The notes below the pieces were generated by a model, which ran no database searches, was not told the origin of the DNA, and worked only from the letters and a program-made list of their open reading frames with translations. DNA of 64,000 bases from Desulfobacula sp. (GTDB lineage Bacteria; Desulfobacterota; Desulfobacteria; Desulfobacterales; Desulfobacteraceae): positions 124,001 to 188,000 of the forward strand of contig JAMPXP010000008.1 of the NCBI GenBank assembly GCA_023701135.1. The letters run 5' to 3'. The translations under genes and the position numbers were made by a program. Shown piece after piece: positions 27,194 to 38,178 of the stretch; position 1 is the first letter of the stretch, and the number at the start of each line of letters is the position of its first letter.

Positions 27194-27397
27194 ATGAACC
27201 ATATCCAGTATATTTCCGACGAGCAGAACAATATCACTGGGGTTATTGTACCCATTGATCTGTGGAAGGAGATCGAGCCGGAAAAAGAAACAGCCTATCT
27301 GCTAAAGAGCGCCGCCATGAAAAAAAGGCTGGTTAACGCCAAAAACCGCACCGAAGGAATACCCTTTGATAAAGCCTGCGAAGACCTTGGCGTTTGA
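27194..27397 (+). CDS. Small Phd/YefM-like orphan antitoxin candidate
   Basis: 67 residues from ATG 27194, preceded by GGGAG. It reads MNHIQYISDEQNNITGVIVPIDLWKEIE in short alternating segments, like the C-terminal half of antitoxins next to RelE/ParE toxins (a VxxxxWxxI unit, then KRLxxAxxR). No toxin follows; the next gene converges two bases away. Region 27048-27193 before it holds nothing I can support. Probably an orphan or relic antitoxin. Confidence 0.5.
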   Translation: MNHIQYISDEQNNITGVIVPIDLWKEIEPEKETAYLLKSAAMKKRLVNAKNRTEGIPFDKACEDLGV

Positions 27398-27398
27398 T

Positions 27399-28172
27399 CT
27401 AGACCCTCACCAGTTTCATTAACGGTTCAAAAGAATATAATGCAGGTCGTCTTCCAGATGCTTCTTCCAGTGCCACGATTATATTTTTTTCTAACAGTAC
27501 CCTGGCAAATCTTGCTGCACTTGCAGTTGGAATGCCGCTGTGAATTGTAAATTTGTTGTTTCTGAACACAGGGTTCGTGAACAAAAAGTCCAATACGTTG
27601 ACACTCCATTTAGAGGAAAGGGCATCTGAGAAAACGGTTTTCATGTTTTCATAAAGCGCCTTTATATCCTCTGCAATAGAAAGGTTCCTGATTGCCTGCT
27701 GCTCAACAGCCTCGAGAAAAAAAGAACACCAGCTTTCCCAGTCCCCATGCCCGGAGACCTTTCTCATTGTGTCAATGTAAAGATCTTTATTGTCTTCCAG
27801 GTATCCGCTGATGTAGAAGTGCGGCGCAGATATTGTTCCTAAAGACCACAACATTAAGGTAATCAGCATACGCCCAATACGTCCATTGCCATCTTTAAAG
27901 GGATGCAATGCTTCAAATTCAATATGGGTAAGCCCTGTTTTTATTAATGCCGGATGAGTGCTTTGGCCTATATATTGAAATAGCCTGTCCAGTCCTTCCT
28001 GGAGTTTTTCCGGGCTGATAGGAATGAATGATATCTTTTTCTTTTTATCAGCCAGATAATTTTGTTCGTTTTTAAACCGGCCGGGTGATTTGGAAGCGCC
28101 ACGGCCAAAGGATAGCAATTGTTGATGGATGCCCTTGATAAGAGACTGGGATAGCGGATAACCATCTTTCAT
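27399..28172 (-). CDS. Fic family protein, N-terminally short
   Basis: 257 residues. The Fic motif HPFKDGNGRIGR (near residue 94) is intact, with the catalytic His and the Asn-Gly-Arg anion hole, so AMP transfer to a target protein is possible. The C-terminal 70 residues look like the usual winged-helix tail. Full-length relatives are about 350-380 residues and carry about 100 more at the N-terminus, often including the (S/T)xxxE(G/N) self-inhibitory motif. Here the protein begins in the middle of the usual Fic alpha bundle and an in-frame stop lies six codons upstream, so the first part is missing. It may be unregulated or decayed. Confidence 0.75.
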   Translation of the reverse strand: MKDGYPLSQSLIKGIHQQLLSFGRGASKSPGRFKNEQNYLADKKKKISFIPISPEKLQEGLDRLFQYIGQSTHPALIKTGLTHIEFEALHPFKDGNGRIGRMLITLMLWSLGTISAPHFYISGYLEDNKDLYIDTMRKVSGHGDWESWCSFFLEAVEQQAIRNLSIAEDIKALYENMKTVFSDALSSKWSVNVLDFLFTNPVFRNNKFTIHSGIPTASAARFARVLLEKNIIVALEEASGRRPALYSFEPLMKLVRV

Positions 28173-28336
28173 TGCCTTTTGTGCTGATTATAAACGGATG
28201 AAAATTATGGTCAAAATGCGTAGGCGTCAATATTTTTATTAATTTGATAGGCAAATGAGATAGACGTTAATAAATTAAGGTCAAGAATATTTGTCCTTCA
28301 CATTAAGCCATATTTGAGAGACAACTAGGGGGATGC

Positions 28337-28355
28337 TTTTTTCTCCCGCTCTCCT
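28337..28355. repeat. 19-bp direct repeat, copy 1, flanking txe/yefM
   Basis: The 19 bases TTTTTTCTCCCGCTCTCCT occur here and exactly again at 29014-29032. The pair brackets the txe pseudogene and yefM. The gap 28173-28452 otherwise shows no gene. Confidence 0.7.
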
Positions 28356-28452
28356 TCAGGAATCTTATAATCAAAATATAGAGGCTGGATCAAAAGCACT
28401 ATCGAGCCCCGCTGCCTATGATTGTTTAATAAAGGTGATCCATGATAGAATT

Positions 28453-28709
28453 TTATTCGTAATGATAGCGGCAACTGATGACGGTAATAGTCTCTTTTTC
28501 GATTTTATATACCAAGCGGTGTTCTTTGTTGACCCGTCTTGACCAGCAACCGGATAATTGAAATTTTAACCTTTCGGGCTTTCCGAGGCCATTTTCAGGA
28601 TCACGTAAGATGTCATGCAAAAGTTGTTTTTCCTTTTTGCCAGGCGTTTATCTTTGTTCTGGAACCATTCAAAATCTTTCCAGGCTTCCTGCGTAAAAAG
28701 AATTTTCAT
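28453..28709 (-). pseudogene. txe/yoeB toxin pseudogene, one-base frameshift
   Basis: Starting at ATG 28709, the first frame reads MKILFTQEAWKDFEWFQNKD then KRLAKRK, the Txe/YoeB beginning. After an A-rich stretch near 28630 the match shifts frame and continues KQLLHDILRDPENGLGKPER, then WSRRVNKEHRLVYKIEK and ISCRYHYE to a stop at 28455-28453. One deleted base explains the break. The downstream catalytic residues (Glu/Arg and the C-terminal RYHY) are present but not translated in frame. Overlaps the antitoxin stop as ATGA. Confidence 0.85.
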
Positions 28710-28963
28710 AGATCCTCTATGGAGAACTCTACAAATTTGCCGATTTCAGCTTCCTGTAAAGATTTTTCAAGGTGTGTGCGATTGGCAGGTGAACTTAATA
28801 GATAAGCCGTCTCTTCCATGGCCTGAAAATCATCAAGAGAAATAAGCACCGCCTGTTCTTCATTCTGGCTGCCGACAATAATGGTCGGTTCTGCATTGTT
28901 GCAAACGCTCCGGATAAGTGCGCGCAGATTTTTTCTGGCATTGCTGTATGTTATTGCTTTCAT
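28706..28963 (-). CDS. YefM/Phd-type antitoxin
   Basis: 85 residues from ATG 28963. MKAITYSNARKNLRALIRSV is the typical YefM DNA-binding start, followed by NEEQAVLISLDDFQAMEETAYLL and a toxin-binding tail. The frame extends further upstream but without support. It overlaps its frameshifted toxin by four bases, the normal arrangement of yefM-yoeB. The antitoxin is intact while the toxin is broken, so the pair is probably inactive as an addiction module, although yefM may still bind DNA. Confidence 0.88.
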   Translation of the reverse strand: MKAITYSNARKNLRALIRSVCNNAEPTIIVGSQNEEQAVLISLDDFQAMEETAYLLSSPANRTHLEKSLQEAEIGKFVEFSIEDL

Positions 28964-28980
28964 AGGGGGCTCCCATAAAA

Positions 28981-29619
28981 TTATAAATATTCCCAGAACC
29001 GCCAGAGGGAGGATTTTTTCTCCCGCTCTCCTGCCGGCATCTCCGGCATCAGCCGTTCGGGATTCTGCCGTTTCCATTGTTCCGCCTTTTCTTGTTCCTG
29101 CCGGACAAGGTCAGTGTAAATCACGGTTTCCCGGTCAAAGACCTTTTTGTTGATTTTGGCTGAAATGGCGCTCATCTTCGGGATCAGGTCATTGATGGCC
29201 GTGGACTGCTCGGAAAAGGCCATCCACTGTTTGTTCCGGATATCATAAATCCGGGTATCAATGCTGAAGGCATTGGCAAAATGGGTAATGCTGCCCGTAA
29301 TAATATAATCCGAGCCCAGGGATTTGGCCAGGGATTCAATTCTGCGGTCGGAATTTTGTTCTTTAATCTGGTTGAATTGGATTTCCGTCTTTTTTTGCTC
29401 AATGACGGATACTTTGTCTTTCCAGACCAACCGGGAATGGAGCATCTGGACAATGCCGTCTTGGACATAGGACAGGTCTTCGGGAGCGATGATCTCAAAG
29501 GGAAGGACGGCAACGGTTTTCATCTCTTTGGCCTGGGCAACTGCAGAAAAAGACAAACACAACAGGCCAAGGAAAAGATAAAAAAAGCGATTTGATTTGG
29601 GGCTTGAATTTTTTTTCAA
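28981..29619 (-). CDS. Exported TolB-N/FlgO-like protein
   Basis: 212 residues with a signal peptide (FLGLLCLSFSAVAQA). The mature domain (VAVLPFEIIAPEDLSYVQDG; SLGSDYIITGSITHFANAF) matches the N-terminal domain of the FG-GAP protein at 23292 block for block, so they are paralogues; this one lacks the FG-GAP repeats. The C-terminal 40 residues are charged (AGEREKKSS) and encode one copy of the 19-bp repeat. It begins 12 bases after gatB on the same strand and may be co-transcribed. Confidence 0.75.
   Translation of the reverse strand: MKKNSSPKSNRFFYLFLGLLCLSFSAVAQAKEMKTVAVLPFEIIAPEDLSYVQDGIVQMLHSRLVWKDKVSVIEQKKTEIQFNQIKEQNSDRRIESLAKSLGSDYIITGSITHFANAFSIDTRIYDIRNKQWMAFSEQSTAINDLIPKMSAISAKINKKVFDRETVIYTDLVRQEQEKAEQWKRQNPERLMPEMPAGEREKKSSLWRFWEYL
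29014..29032. repeat. 19-bp direct repeat, copy 2
   Basis: Exact copy of 28337-28355, lying inside the 3' end of the TolB-N/FlgO-like gene. In that reading it encodes GEREKK. The 658 bases between the two copies hold only the txe/yefM pair and flanks. Confidence 0.7.
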
Positions 29620-29631
29620 AAGAAAACTCCA

Positions 29632-31059
29632 TTAAAATTTCTGGTTTAAAATTTGTTTGACGGCGGCCGGATCAGCCTTGCCCTTTGTTTTTTTCATGAC
29701 CTGGCCCATGAAAAAACTGAACAGCTTTGTCTTGCCGTCTCTGTATGCGGCTGTTTCTTCAGGATTTTCATTGATCACAGCCATGACGGCGGATTCAAGT
29801 TCAGAGGCATCGGAAACCTGTTCCAGGCCTTTTTCCTGAACAATGAGGGCCGGGTCCTTTGAGGTTTCCACCATGAGATCAAAAACGGTCTTGGCAGCCG
29901 AGGCATTGATTCTTTTGGTTTCCACCAACACCAGCAATTTTCCGACCGCTTGGGCCGAAACAGGGGATTCTGTGATGGAGATGCCCTTGGCATTGAGCAT
30001 GGCCAGAACCGTGGTCAGGACCCAGTTGGCTGCCTGTTTTTTATTCTGGAGAGGGGCTGCGGCCTGTTCAAAAAAATCAGCCAGGGCAATGGATGAGGTT
30101 AAAATTCCGGCATCGGTTTCGGAAAGATCATATTGCCGGACAAAGCGGGAAAATTTTTCATCCGGCAGTTCCGGCAGTTCTTTTTCAACGGTTTTGATCC
30201 AGCGGTCATCCACGATGAGGGGCGTCAGGTCGGGGTCTGGAAAATATCGGTAGTCATGGGCCTCTTCTTTCCCCCGCATGGAAACGGTTTTGTTTTTATC
30301 CGGGTTCCAGAGCCGGGTTTCCTGGACAACGGCTTTGCCTTCGTTCAGAACATAGGCCTGGCGTTGGATTTCATGGGCAATGGCTTTTTCGACATGCTTA
30401 AAGGAATTCAGGTTTTTAAGCTCAGTGCGGGTGCCGAATTCGGCTTGGCCCAAGGGCCGAAGGGAGATGTTGGCATCACACCGGAAACTGCCTTCTTCCA
30501 TATTTCCGTCACAGACATCAATATATTTTAAAATATTGTGAAGTTTTCTCAAATAGGCCCCGGCTTCTTCTGCCGACCGGATATCCGGGTCGCTCACGAT
30601 TTCGATGAGTGGGACCCCGGTCCTGTTGAGATCCACCAGGGTTCTGGACCGGGCCGGGTCGTGAATGAGTTTTCCGGCATCCTCTTCCATATGAATCCGG
30701 GTAATGCCGATTTTTTTCAAACCCGCAGCGCTGGTTTCAATTTCAAGGAATCCATGCTCGGCAATGGGGGCGGCATACTGGGAAATCTGATATCCCTTGG
30801 GCAGGTCCGGATAAAAATAATTTTTCCGGTCAAAACGGCTTTCCCGGTTGATCCGGCAATGGGTGGCAAGGGCGGCCCGGATGGCAAAGCTGACGGCCAA
30901 CTGGTTCAGGACCGGCAGTACCCCGGGCATGCCGGTGCAGATGGGGCAGGTATTGGCATTGGGGGATTTCCCGAATTCAGTGGAACAGGAGCAGAAAATT
31001 TTGGTTTTTGTTTTGAGCTGCGCGTGGACTTCAAGGCCTATGATCGGTTCAAACTGCAT
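29632..31059 (-). CDS. gatB: Aspartyl/glutamyl-tRNA amidotransferase subunit B
   Basis: 475 residues, the usual GatB length. [23 protein letters not shown] at the N-terminus carries the first zinc cysteines; [33 protein letters not shown] and [17 protein letters not shown] are classic GatB blocks, and the C-terminal YqeY-like tail is complete. With GatA and GatC it converts misacylated Glu-tRNA(Gln) or Asp-tRNA(Asn) to the amide forms. gatA and gatC are not in the window. The gap 31060-31248 has AT-rich sequence suited to divergent promoters but no clear element. Confidence 0.97.
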   Translation of the reverse strand: MQFEPIIGLEVHAQLKTKTKIFCSCSTEFGKSPNANTCPICTGMPGVLPVLNQLAVSFAIRAALATHCRINRESRFDRKNYFYPDLPKGYQISQYAAPIAEHGFLEIETSAAGLKKIGITRIHMEEDAGKLIHDPARSRTLVDLNRTGVPLIEIVSDPDIRSAEEAGAYLRKLHNILKYIDVCDGNMEEGSFRCDANISLRPLGQAEFGTRTELKNLNSFKHVEKAIAHEIQRQAYVLNEGKAVVQETRLWNPDKNKTVSMRGKEEAHDYRYFPDPDLTPLIVDDRWIKTVEKELPELPDEKFSRFVRQYDLSETDAGILTSSIALADFFEQAAAPLQNKKQAANWVLTTVLAMLNAKGISITESPVSAQAVGKLLVLVETKRINASAAKTVFDLMVETSKDPALIVQEKGLEQVSDASELESAVMAVINENPEETAAYRDGKTKLFSFFMGQVMKKTKGKADPAAVKQILNQKF

Positions 31060-31248
31060 GTGAAATTTTTATCCCTAATTTTTATCCCTAATGGGTGTCT
31101 GGCTTGTTCTATGAATCATAACCCCTTTATATAGCCTTGATAAATTCAATAATCAATATAATTTTTATTGCATATTAAGGGCTTAAGCTATAAAAATGAT
31201 GGCGGCTGGTAAAGCCGTTAGTGGAAGTAGAAAAAGGATCCAGGGATT

Positions 31249-31439
31249 ATGAAGTTTTTTTTATGTGTCATGGGCATGGTAATGATCATAGAAGGCCTGC
31301 CCTATTTTGCATTTCCTTCGAAGATGAAGGAATGGGTTTTGATGATGGTCGGAATAGATGATGCGAATTTAAGGAAATTCGGTTTTATCTTCATGACCGC
31401 AGGGCTGATCATTGTGTATCTGGCCATGAAAGGCAGTTG

Positions 31440-31440
<1 letters not shown>
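31249..31440 (+). CDS. DUF2065 family small membrane protein
   Basis: 63 residues with two hydrophobic helices (FLCVMGMVMIIEGLPYFAF and FGFIFMTAGLIIVYLAM) joined by a short loop, as in the DUF2065/YjeT family of inner-membrane proteins of unknown role. Its stop overlaps the queA start by one base (TGATG), so translation is coupled. An AGGGATT lies ahead of the ATG. Confidence 0.8.
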
Positions 31441-33661
<2,221 letters not shown>

Positions 33662-33676
33662 GGAAATTCAGATATC

Positions 33677-34030
33677 ATGCATGAAATGGGGATAGCCGAA
33701 CAACTGGTGAAGATTGCCCTGGATGCCATTCCCAAGGATATTCAAAATCCCAGGGTGGAAACGGTCCATCTTAAAATCGGAAAGCTGGCCTCTGTGGTGG
33801 AACAGAGCCTCACCTTCTGTTTTGAAATCATCACCAAGGACACTCCCCTTGAAAAGGCCCGGCTCCACATAGAGTCCGTACCGGTGAGGGTTCATTGCAA
33901 ATCCTGTGACCAGTCCTGGGAGGTGACCGGACCGGTGTTTCAATGCCCCTTTTGCGAGGATGGGGACGTTGAAATGATCAGCGGCCGGGAGATTGAGATT
34001 ATTTCCCTTGAGCTGGAAGACGCCCCCTAA
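33677..34030 (+). CDS. hypA: Hydrogenase nickel incorporation protein HypA
   Basis: 117 residues, normal HypA length. MHEMGIAEQLVKIAL opens with the nickel-binding MHE (His2). Two CxxC pairs (HCKSCDQSW and FQCPFCEDGD) form the structural zinc site. With HypB it delivers nickel to [NiFe]-hydrogenase; a hydrogenase gene is not in the window. Sixteen bases after tgt. Confidence 0.96.
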   Translation: MHEMGIAEQLVKIALDAIPKDIQNPRVETVHLKIGKLASVVEQSLTFCFEIITKDTPLEKARLHIESVPVRVHCKSCDQSWEVTGPVFQCPFCEDGDVEMISGREIEIISLELEDAP

Positions 34031-34063
34031 ATCGATAACCCCCTAGCAGAACGGAAAAGCGCC

Positions 34064-34738
34064 ATGGAAATCAAGATTCAAAAAAAAGTGCTGGAAGCCA
34101 ATGAAACCGAAGCTGAAAAAAGCAGGAAATTTTTCCGGCAAAAGAATGTATTTGTCCTGAACATGATGTCCTCTCCCGGTTCCGGTAAAACGGAAACCCT
34201 GTGCAAAACCTTGACAAGGCTCATGCCAAAGGTGAGAGTGGGGGTCATCGTCGGGGATATCTGCACGACCAATGATGCGGACCGTCTTGTAAAGACAGGA
34301 GCCCGGGTCACCCAGATCAATACGGAGCAGTTTGGCGGCGACTGCCATCTTTCGGCCTCCCTTGTCCTGGATTCGGCCCAAAAGCTGGGCTGCGACGACC
34401 TGGATCTCTTGATTGTCGAAAATATCGGAAACCTGGTCTGCCCGGCTGAATTCGACATTGGCGAAGACGCCAGGGCTGTTGTGTTGAGCGTCACAGAAGG
34501 CGAGGACAAGCCCCTGAAATATCCGTTGATGTTCAGGGTGGCGGATGTGGCCATCCTGAACAAGATTGATCTTCTGCCCTATCTGGATGTGGACAGGGAA
34601 CTGGCCGTGGGCAATATGCAGAAGGTGCATCCCCGGATGCCGGTGTTTGAAATGTCGGCCAAAACCGAAGAGGGATATGAGCCCTGGCTTGACTGGCTGA
34701 AAATCAAGGTGTTTGAAAAGACGGGAAAGGGGTTGTAA
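34064..34738 (+). CDS. hypB: Hydrogenase nickel incorporation GTPase HypB
   Basis: 224 residues. The P-loop MMSSPGSGKTETL, DICTTNDADRL, INTEQFGGDCHLSASLV and the NKIDLLPYLD guanine-specificity motif identify the SIMIBI GTPase HypB. The GGDCHL segment carries the metal-binding cysteine-histidine pair at the G-domain dimer. No N-terminal histidine-rich or CXXCGC nickel-storage extension, so it relies on HypA or another nickel source. Confidence 0.96.
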   Translation: MEIKIQKKVLEANETEAEKSRKFFRQKNVFVLNMMSSPGSGKTETLCKTLTRLMPKVRVGVIVGDICTTNDADRLVKTGARVTQINTEQFGGDCHLSASLVLDSAQKLGCDDLDLLIVENIGNLVCPAEFDIGEDARAVVLSVTEGEDKPLKYPLMFRVADVAILNKIDLLPYLDVDRELAVGNMQKVHPRMPVFEMSAKTEEGYEPWLDWLKIKVFEKTGKGL

Positions 34739-34757
34739 AAGAATAAAGGGGGGAATC

Positions 34758-35612
34758 ATGGAAACGAAAAAAATGGCCTTTGGAGGGACCTGGTATCCTG
34801 CAACGGCCCGTGAATGTGAAGCGTCCATTGAAAAATTCTTGCAGGAAAAACAAGGCCTCCTGACAGGCTCTTTTGTGGGCGGCATTGTTCCCCATGCCGG
34901 CTGGTATTATTCAGGTTCCATTGCCTGCCGGGTCATTGCTTCTCTTCAATCCGATGAACGAATCGATACTGTTATCCTGTTTGGGGCCCATATGCATCGT
35001 CAGTCCGAACCTTTTATCCTGGGTCACGGCGCCGTTGAAACCCCCTTTGGAGAGATTGAGGTGGATACCGAGCTTGTGGACCGGATCTGCGCCGGCATCA
35101 GCATCCGAAAAAGGCCTCCATCCACATTCCCGGATGAGAACACCCTTGAGCTCCAGAATCCCTTTATCCGGTATTTTTTCCCCAAGGCTAAGATAGTGAT
35201 CATGGGGGTGGCGCCCTCCTTTTTTGCATCCGTCATCGGGGCCGCGGCCGTGGCCGAAGCCGGTCAATTGTCAAGGAAGATCAGGATTATCGGTTCCACG
35301 GACATGACCCATTACGGGCCTGATTTCGGGCTTACCGGCGCAGGGTCCGGTGAACAAGCGGTTGACTGGGTGACACAGAAAAACGACCGCACGGCCATCG
35401 AGGCCATGAAGAGAATGGCGGAAGAAGAGGTTATCAGCCAGGGCCTCACCCATCATAATATGTGCTGTCCCGGCGCAGCCGCAGCCACGGTGGCGGCCGT
35501 AAAAAAAATGGGCGCAGTCCGGGCCCTTGAGCTGGACTACGCCACCAGTTTTGAAAAATCGGCGGCCCCGAGTTTTGTCGGGTATGCCGGGATACTCTAT
35601 GCCTTGTCCTGA
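34758..35612 (+). CDS. amrB: AmmeMemoRadiSam system protein B (MEMO1 family)
   Basis: 284 residues from ATG 34758, which has a G-run binding site. AFGGTWYPATARECEASI, IVPHAGWYYSGSIACRVI, ILFGAHMHRQ, STDMTHYGPDF and LTHHNMCCPGAAAATVAA are the conserved MEMO blocks; the histidines and the late Cys correspond to the family's metal-binding site. Members sit with AMMECR1 and radical SAM proteins; neither partner is here. Its role is not well defined. Its 3' end overlaps the convergent gltX by 16 bases. Confidence 0.9.
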   Translation: METKKMAFGGTWYPATARECEASIEKFLQEKQGLLTGSFVGGIVPHAGWYYSGSIACRVIASLQSDERIDTVILFGAHMHRQSEPFILGHGAVETPFGEIEVDTELVDRICAGISIRKRPPSTFPDENTLELQNPFIRYFFPKAKIVIMGVAPSFFASVIGAAAVAEAGQLSRKIRIIGSTDMTHYGPDFGLTGAGSGEQAVDWVTQKNDRTAIEAMKRMAEEEVISQGLTHHNMCCPGAAAATVAAVKKMGAVRALELDYATSFEKSAAPSFVGYAGILYALS

Positions 35613-37012
35613 ATAAATCGGACAGCTTTTTTTATTCTTTTTAATGTTTTTTCTTTGCCCAGGGCCAGAAGCATTTCAAAGATGCCGGGACTGACCGTGG
35701 TGCCGGTGACGGCTACCCTCAGGGGCTGTGCGATTTTGCCGAATTTAAGCCCGGTTTCCTCCAGGATGAGGGTGAAGGCAGCTTCAAGGGCTTCCTGGGT
35801 ATAGGGATCCAGGGCCTCTATCCGTTCGGCGGATAATTCAAGAACAGATAGAACATCAGGGGTTAAAAATTTATCTGCCGCAGCCGGGTCCCATTCCACC
35901 TCTTCATGATAATAAAAAGCCGCCCCCTGGGCCATTTCCACCAGGGTTTTGCTCCGGGGCTGAAGGGTTTGGACCACGCCCTGGGTAAAGGCATCGTTTT
36001 TGGCGTCTATGCCCAGCTCTTTTAAGTGGAAAACCAGGGGACCGGCCAATTCTTCCGGGGTTTTTTTCTGGATATGCTTGGCATTCAAGGCCATGAGCTT
36101 ATCCGTATCAAACATGGACGCTGACCGGCCCAGATGTTCCAGGTCAAATTTCTGGATGAGGTCATCCCGTTCAAAAAATTCCTGATCCCCGTGGGACCAT
36201 CCCAGCCTCACCAGGTAATTGATCATGGCATCGGGCAAAAAGCCCATTTTTTTGTATTCCCCCACTGACATGGCCCCGTGCCGCTTGCTCAGTCTGGCCT
36301 TGTCGGAACCCAGGACCATGGGCACATGGCCGAAAACCGGCATGTCCGCTCCCAGGGCTGCATAGATGAGCATCTGCTTGGGGGTGTTGATGAGATGGTC
36401 ATCTCCCCGGATAATGGTATTGATGCCCATGGTGATATCATCGATGACCACGGCCAGGTTATACATGGCAGACCCGTCGCCTCGCCGGATAATGAAATCA
36501 TCGATCTCGGAGTTTTGAAAAGCGGTAGGGCCTTTGACGATGTCTTCAACCACGGTCACGCCCGTGTCCGGGGTTTTCAGGCGGACCACGGTATGGTCCC
36601 CTCCTGTCAGGTTAAGGTTCCTGCATTTTCCGTTGTACATGGGTTTTTGGCCCTTGGCTTTGGCTTCCTCCCGCATGCGGTCCACCTCTTCCGGGGTGCA
36701 GGCGCAATGATAGGCATGGCCGGATTCAACCAGTTTTTCGATATAGTCGTTATAGATGGAATACCGCTGGGTCTGAAAATAGGGGCCTTCATCCCAGTCA
36801 ATGCCGAGCCATGTGAGGGATTCCAGGATGGCGTCCACGGACTGGCTGGTGGATCTGGCCGCATCCGTGTCCTCGATTCTCAGGACAAACCGGCCCTTTG
36901 TTTTTCGGGCATAGAGCCAGTTAAAGAGGGCGGTTCTGGCGCCGCCGATATGAAGATAGCCCGTCGGGGACGGGGGGAAACGGGTGACAATAGGTTTGAT
37001 CGCGGGATTCAT
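35597..37012 (-). CDS. gltX: Glutamate-tRNA ligase
   Basis: 471 residues. RFPPSPTGYLHIGGARTALFN carries the HIGH-type motif (HIGG); LRIEDTDAARS, the cysteines CACTPEEVD and the KMSKS counterpart DKARLSKRHGA are present. It charges tRNA(Glu), and probably tRNA(Gln) as well, since gatB is nearby and points to the indirect Gln-tRNA route. Tail-to-tail with amrB. Confidence 0.96.
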   Translation of the reverse strand: MNPAIKPIVTRFPPSPTGYLHIGGARTALFNWLYARKTKGRFVLRIEDTDAARSTSQSVDAILESLTWLGIDWDEGPYFQTQRYSIYNDYIEKLVESGHAYHCACTPEEVDRMREEAKAKGQKPMYNGKCRNLNLTGGDHTVVRLKTPDTGVTVVEDIVKGPTAFQNSEIDDFIIRRGDGSAMYNLAVVIDDITMGINTIIRGDDHLINTPKQMLIYAALGADMPVFGHVPMVLGSDKARLSKRHGAMSVGEYKKMGFLPDAMINYLVRLGWSHGDQEFFERDDLIQKFDLEHLGRSASMFDTDKLMALNAKHIQKKTPEELAGPLVFHLKELGIDAKNDAFTQGVVQTLQPRSKTLVEMAQGAAFYYHEEVEWDPAAADKFLTPDVLSVLELSAERIEALDPYTQEALEAAFTLILEETGLKFGKIAQPLRVAVTGTTVSPGIFEMLLALGKEKTLKRIKKAVRFIQDKA

Positions 37013-37098
37013 GGATTCTCCGTAAAAAAATAAATAGGGTGTAAAATCGAGATCTTAACTAACATAAAACTTTCATTAGGGCAATAAGGTTTAATTTC

Positions 37099-37127
37099 TT
37101 GACTCTTTTTTTAAATTAGGGTAAATA
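37099..37127 (+). promoter_or_regulatory. Promoter of the rpmF-acpP operon
   Basis: TTGACT (37099-37104), 17-base spacer, TAAATA (37122-37127); start near 37134, about 60 bases before rpmF. It lies in the AT-rich gap to the divergent gltX. Confidence 0.55.
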
Positions 37128-37194
37128 AATGTGTTTTATTCCATTGGTATCATATGGTGGATGATCAATAAATTAATATAGTTAGGAGAAATCA

Positions 37195-37383
37195 ATGCCA
37201 GTACCCAAGCAGCGGAGCTCTAAAGCAAGAGGCAGAAAGAGACGGACACACTACAAAGTCAGCGCACCCACGGTCGGTGTATGCCCTGAATGCCAGGAAC
37301 CCAAACTTCCCCATGCAGCCTGTCCCGAATGCGGCGCCTACAATGGAAGAAATGTAAAACCCCCGGTAGCGACTGAAGAATAA
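37195..37383 (+). CDS. rpmF: 50S ribosomal protein L32
   Basis: 62 residues. The basic N-terminus PVPKQRSSKARGRKRRTHYK and the zinc ribbon (CPECQEP and CPECGAYNGR) are characteristic of bacterial L32 with an intact C+ zinc site. Preceded by GGAG. Followed 21 bases later by acpP. Confidence 0.98.
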   Translation: MPVPKQRSSKARGRKRRTHYKVSAPTVGVCPECQEPKLPHAACPECGAYNGRNVKPPVATEE

Positions 37384-37404
37384 ACAAAGGAGTCAGCCTG
37401 CATT

Positions 37405-37638
37405 ATGACCGTTGAAACGAAAGTGAAAAAAGTGATTGCAGAAAAAATTCCAGGCCTGGATATCGATGATATTCTTCCGGAGGCATCCCTGATTGAAGAT
37501 CTGGGTGCGGACTCCCTGACCATTGTGGAACTTATCATGTCCATGGAGGAGATCTTTGATATTGAAATTGATGATGAGGATGCGGAAAAGCTGATCACTG
37601 TCCAGGACGCCATAGATTTTATCAAGGCAAAATCCTAG
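37405..37638 (+). CDS. acpP: Acyl carrier protein
   Basis: 77 residues, acidic, with the phosphopantetheine attachment motif [13 protein letters not shown]; the serine of DSL is modified by 4'-phosphopantetheine. Carries acyl chains in fatty-acid synthesis. The plsX-fab genes that often lie between rpmF and acpP are absent here, as is fabF after it. Confidence 0.97.
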   Translation: MTVETKVKKVIAEKIPGLDIDDILPEASLIEDLGADSLTIVELIMSMEEIFDIEIDDEDAEKLITVQDAIDFIKAKS

Positions 37639-37646
37639 GAAGGGAT

Positions 37647-38090
37647 ATGAATAAAGCCCAGCCCATTATCATCGGCAGCGATCATGCCGCCTTTGAATTA
37701 AAGGAAAAAATCAAGGCCTGGCTTATAGACAAGGGTTACCCGGTGGAAGATGCCGGAACCCACAGCTCAGCCTCGGTGAATTATGTGGATTACGGCAGGA
37801 AAGTGGCCGGCGCTGTTTCCCGGGGTGAGTTTTCCCGGGGAATCCTGCTCTGCGGCACAGGGCTGGGCATGTCCATGGTGGCCAACCGGTTCCCCAATGT
37901 CCGGGCAGCCCTCTGTTCCGATCTTTTTTCTGCGAAAATGAGCCGGGTTCACAATGATTCCAATATCCTGGTTCTGGGGGGCCGTATCCTGGGGGATATC
38001 CTGGCCTTTGAACTGGTCCGGATCTGGCTCGACACAGGATTTGAGGGAGGCCGCCACCTGGAACGGATCCAAAGTATGGACGCACCCTGA
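37647..38090 (+). CDS. rpiB: Ribose-5-phosphate isomerase B
   Basis: 147 residues. [16 protein letters not shown] at the start, [17 protein letters not shown] with the catalytic Cys, and [16 protein letters not shown] are RpiB/LacAB family signatures. Interconverts ribose 5-phosphate and ribulose 5-phosphate, feeding the riboflavin and nucleotide genes downstream. Eight bases after acpP. Confidence 0.95.
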   Translation: MNKAQPIIIGSDHAAFELKEKIKAWLIDKGYPVEDAGTHSSASVNYVDYGRKVAGAVSRGEFSRGILLCGTGLGMSMVANRFPNVRAALCSDLFSAKMSRVHNDSNILVLGGRILGDILAFELVRIWLDTGFEGGRHLERIQSMDAP

Positions 38091-38178
38091 TGGGAGCGCA
38101 TCCGGCGCATCACAGGCGAGACCAGCCCGGCTTAAACCGGGACACGGTTTTTTTAAGGAGACTCGGAAGGAATCACAT

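Noticed and set aside
28333-28542. Plus-strand open frame between Fic and txe
   Set aside because: No motif, no ribosome binding site, and it overlaps the txe remnant read on the other strand.
38126-38158. Terminator or riboswitch in the rpiB-glyA gap
   Set aside because: The CCCGG/CCGGG stem is only 5 bp, the T-run is several bases away, and no glycine or THF aptamer core was recognised.
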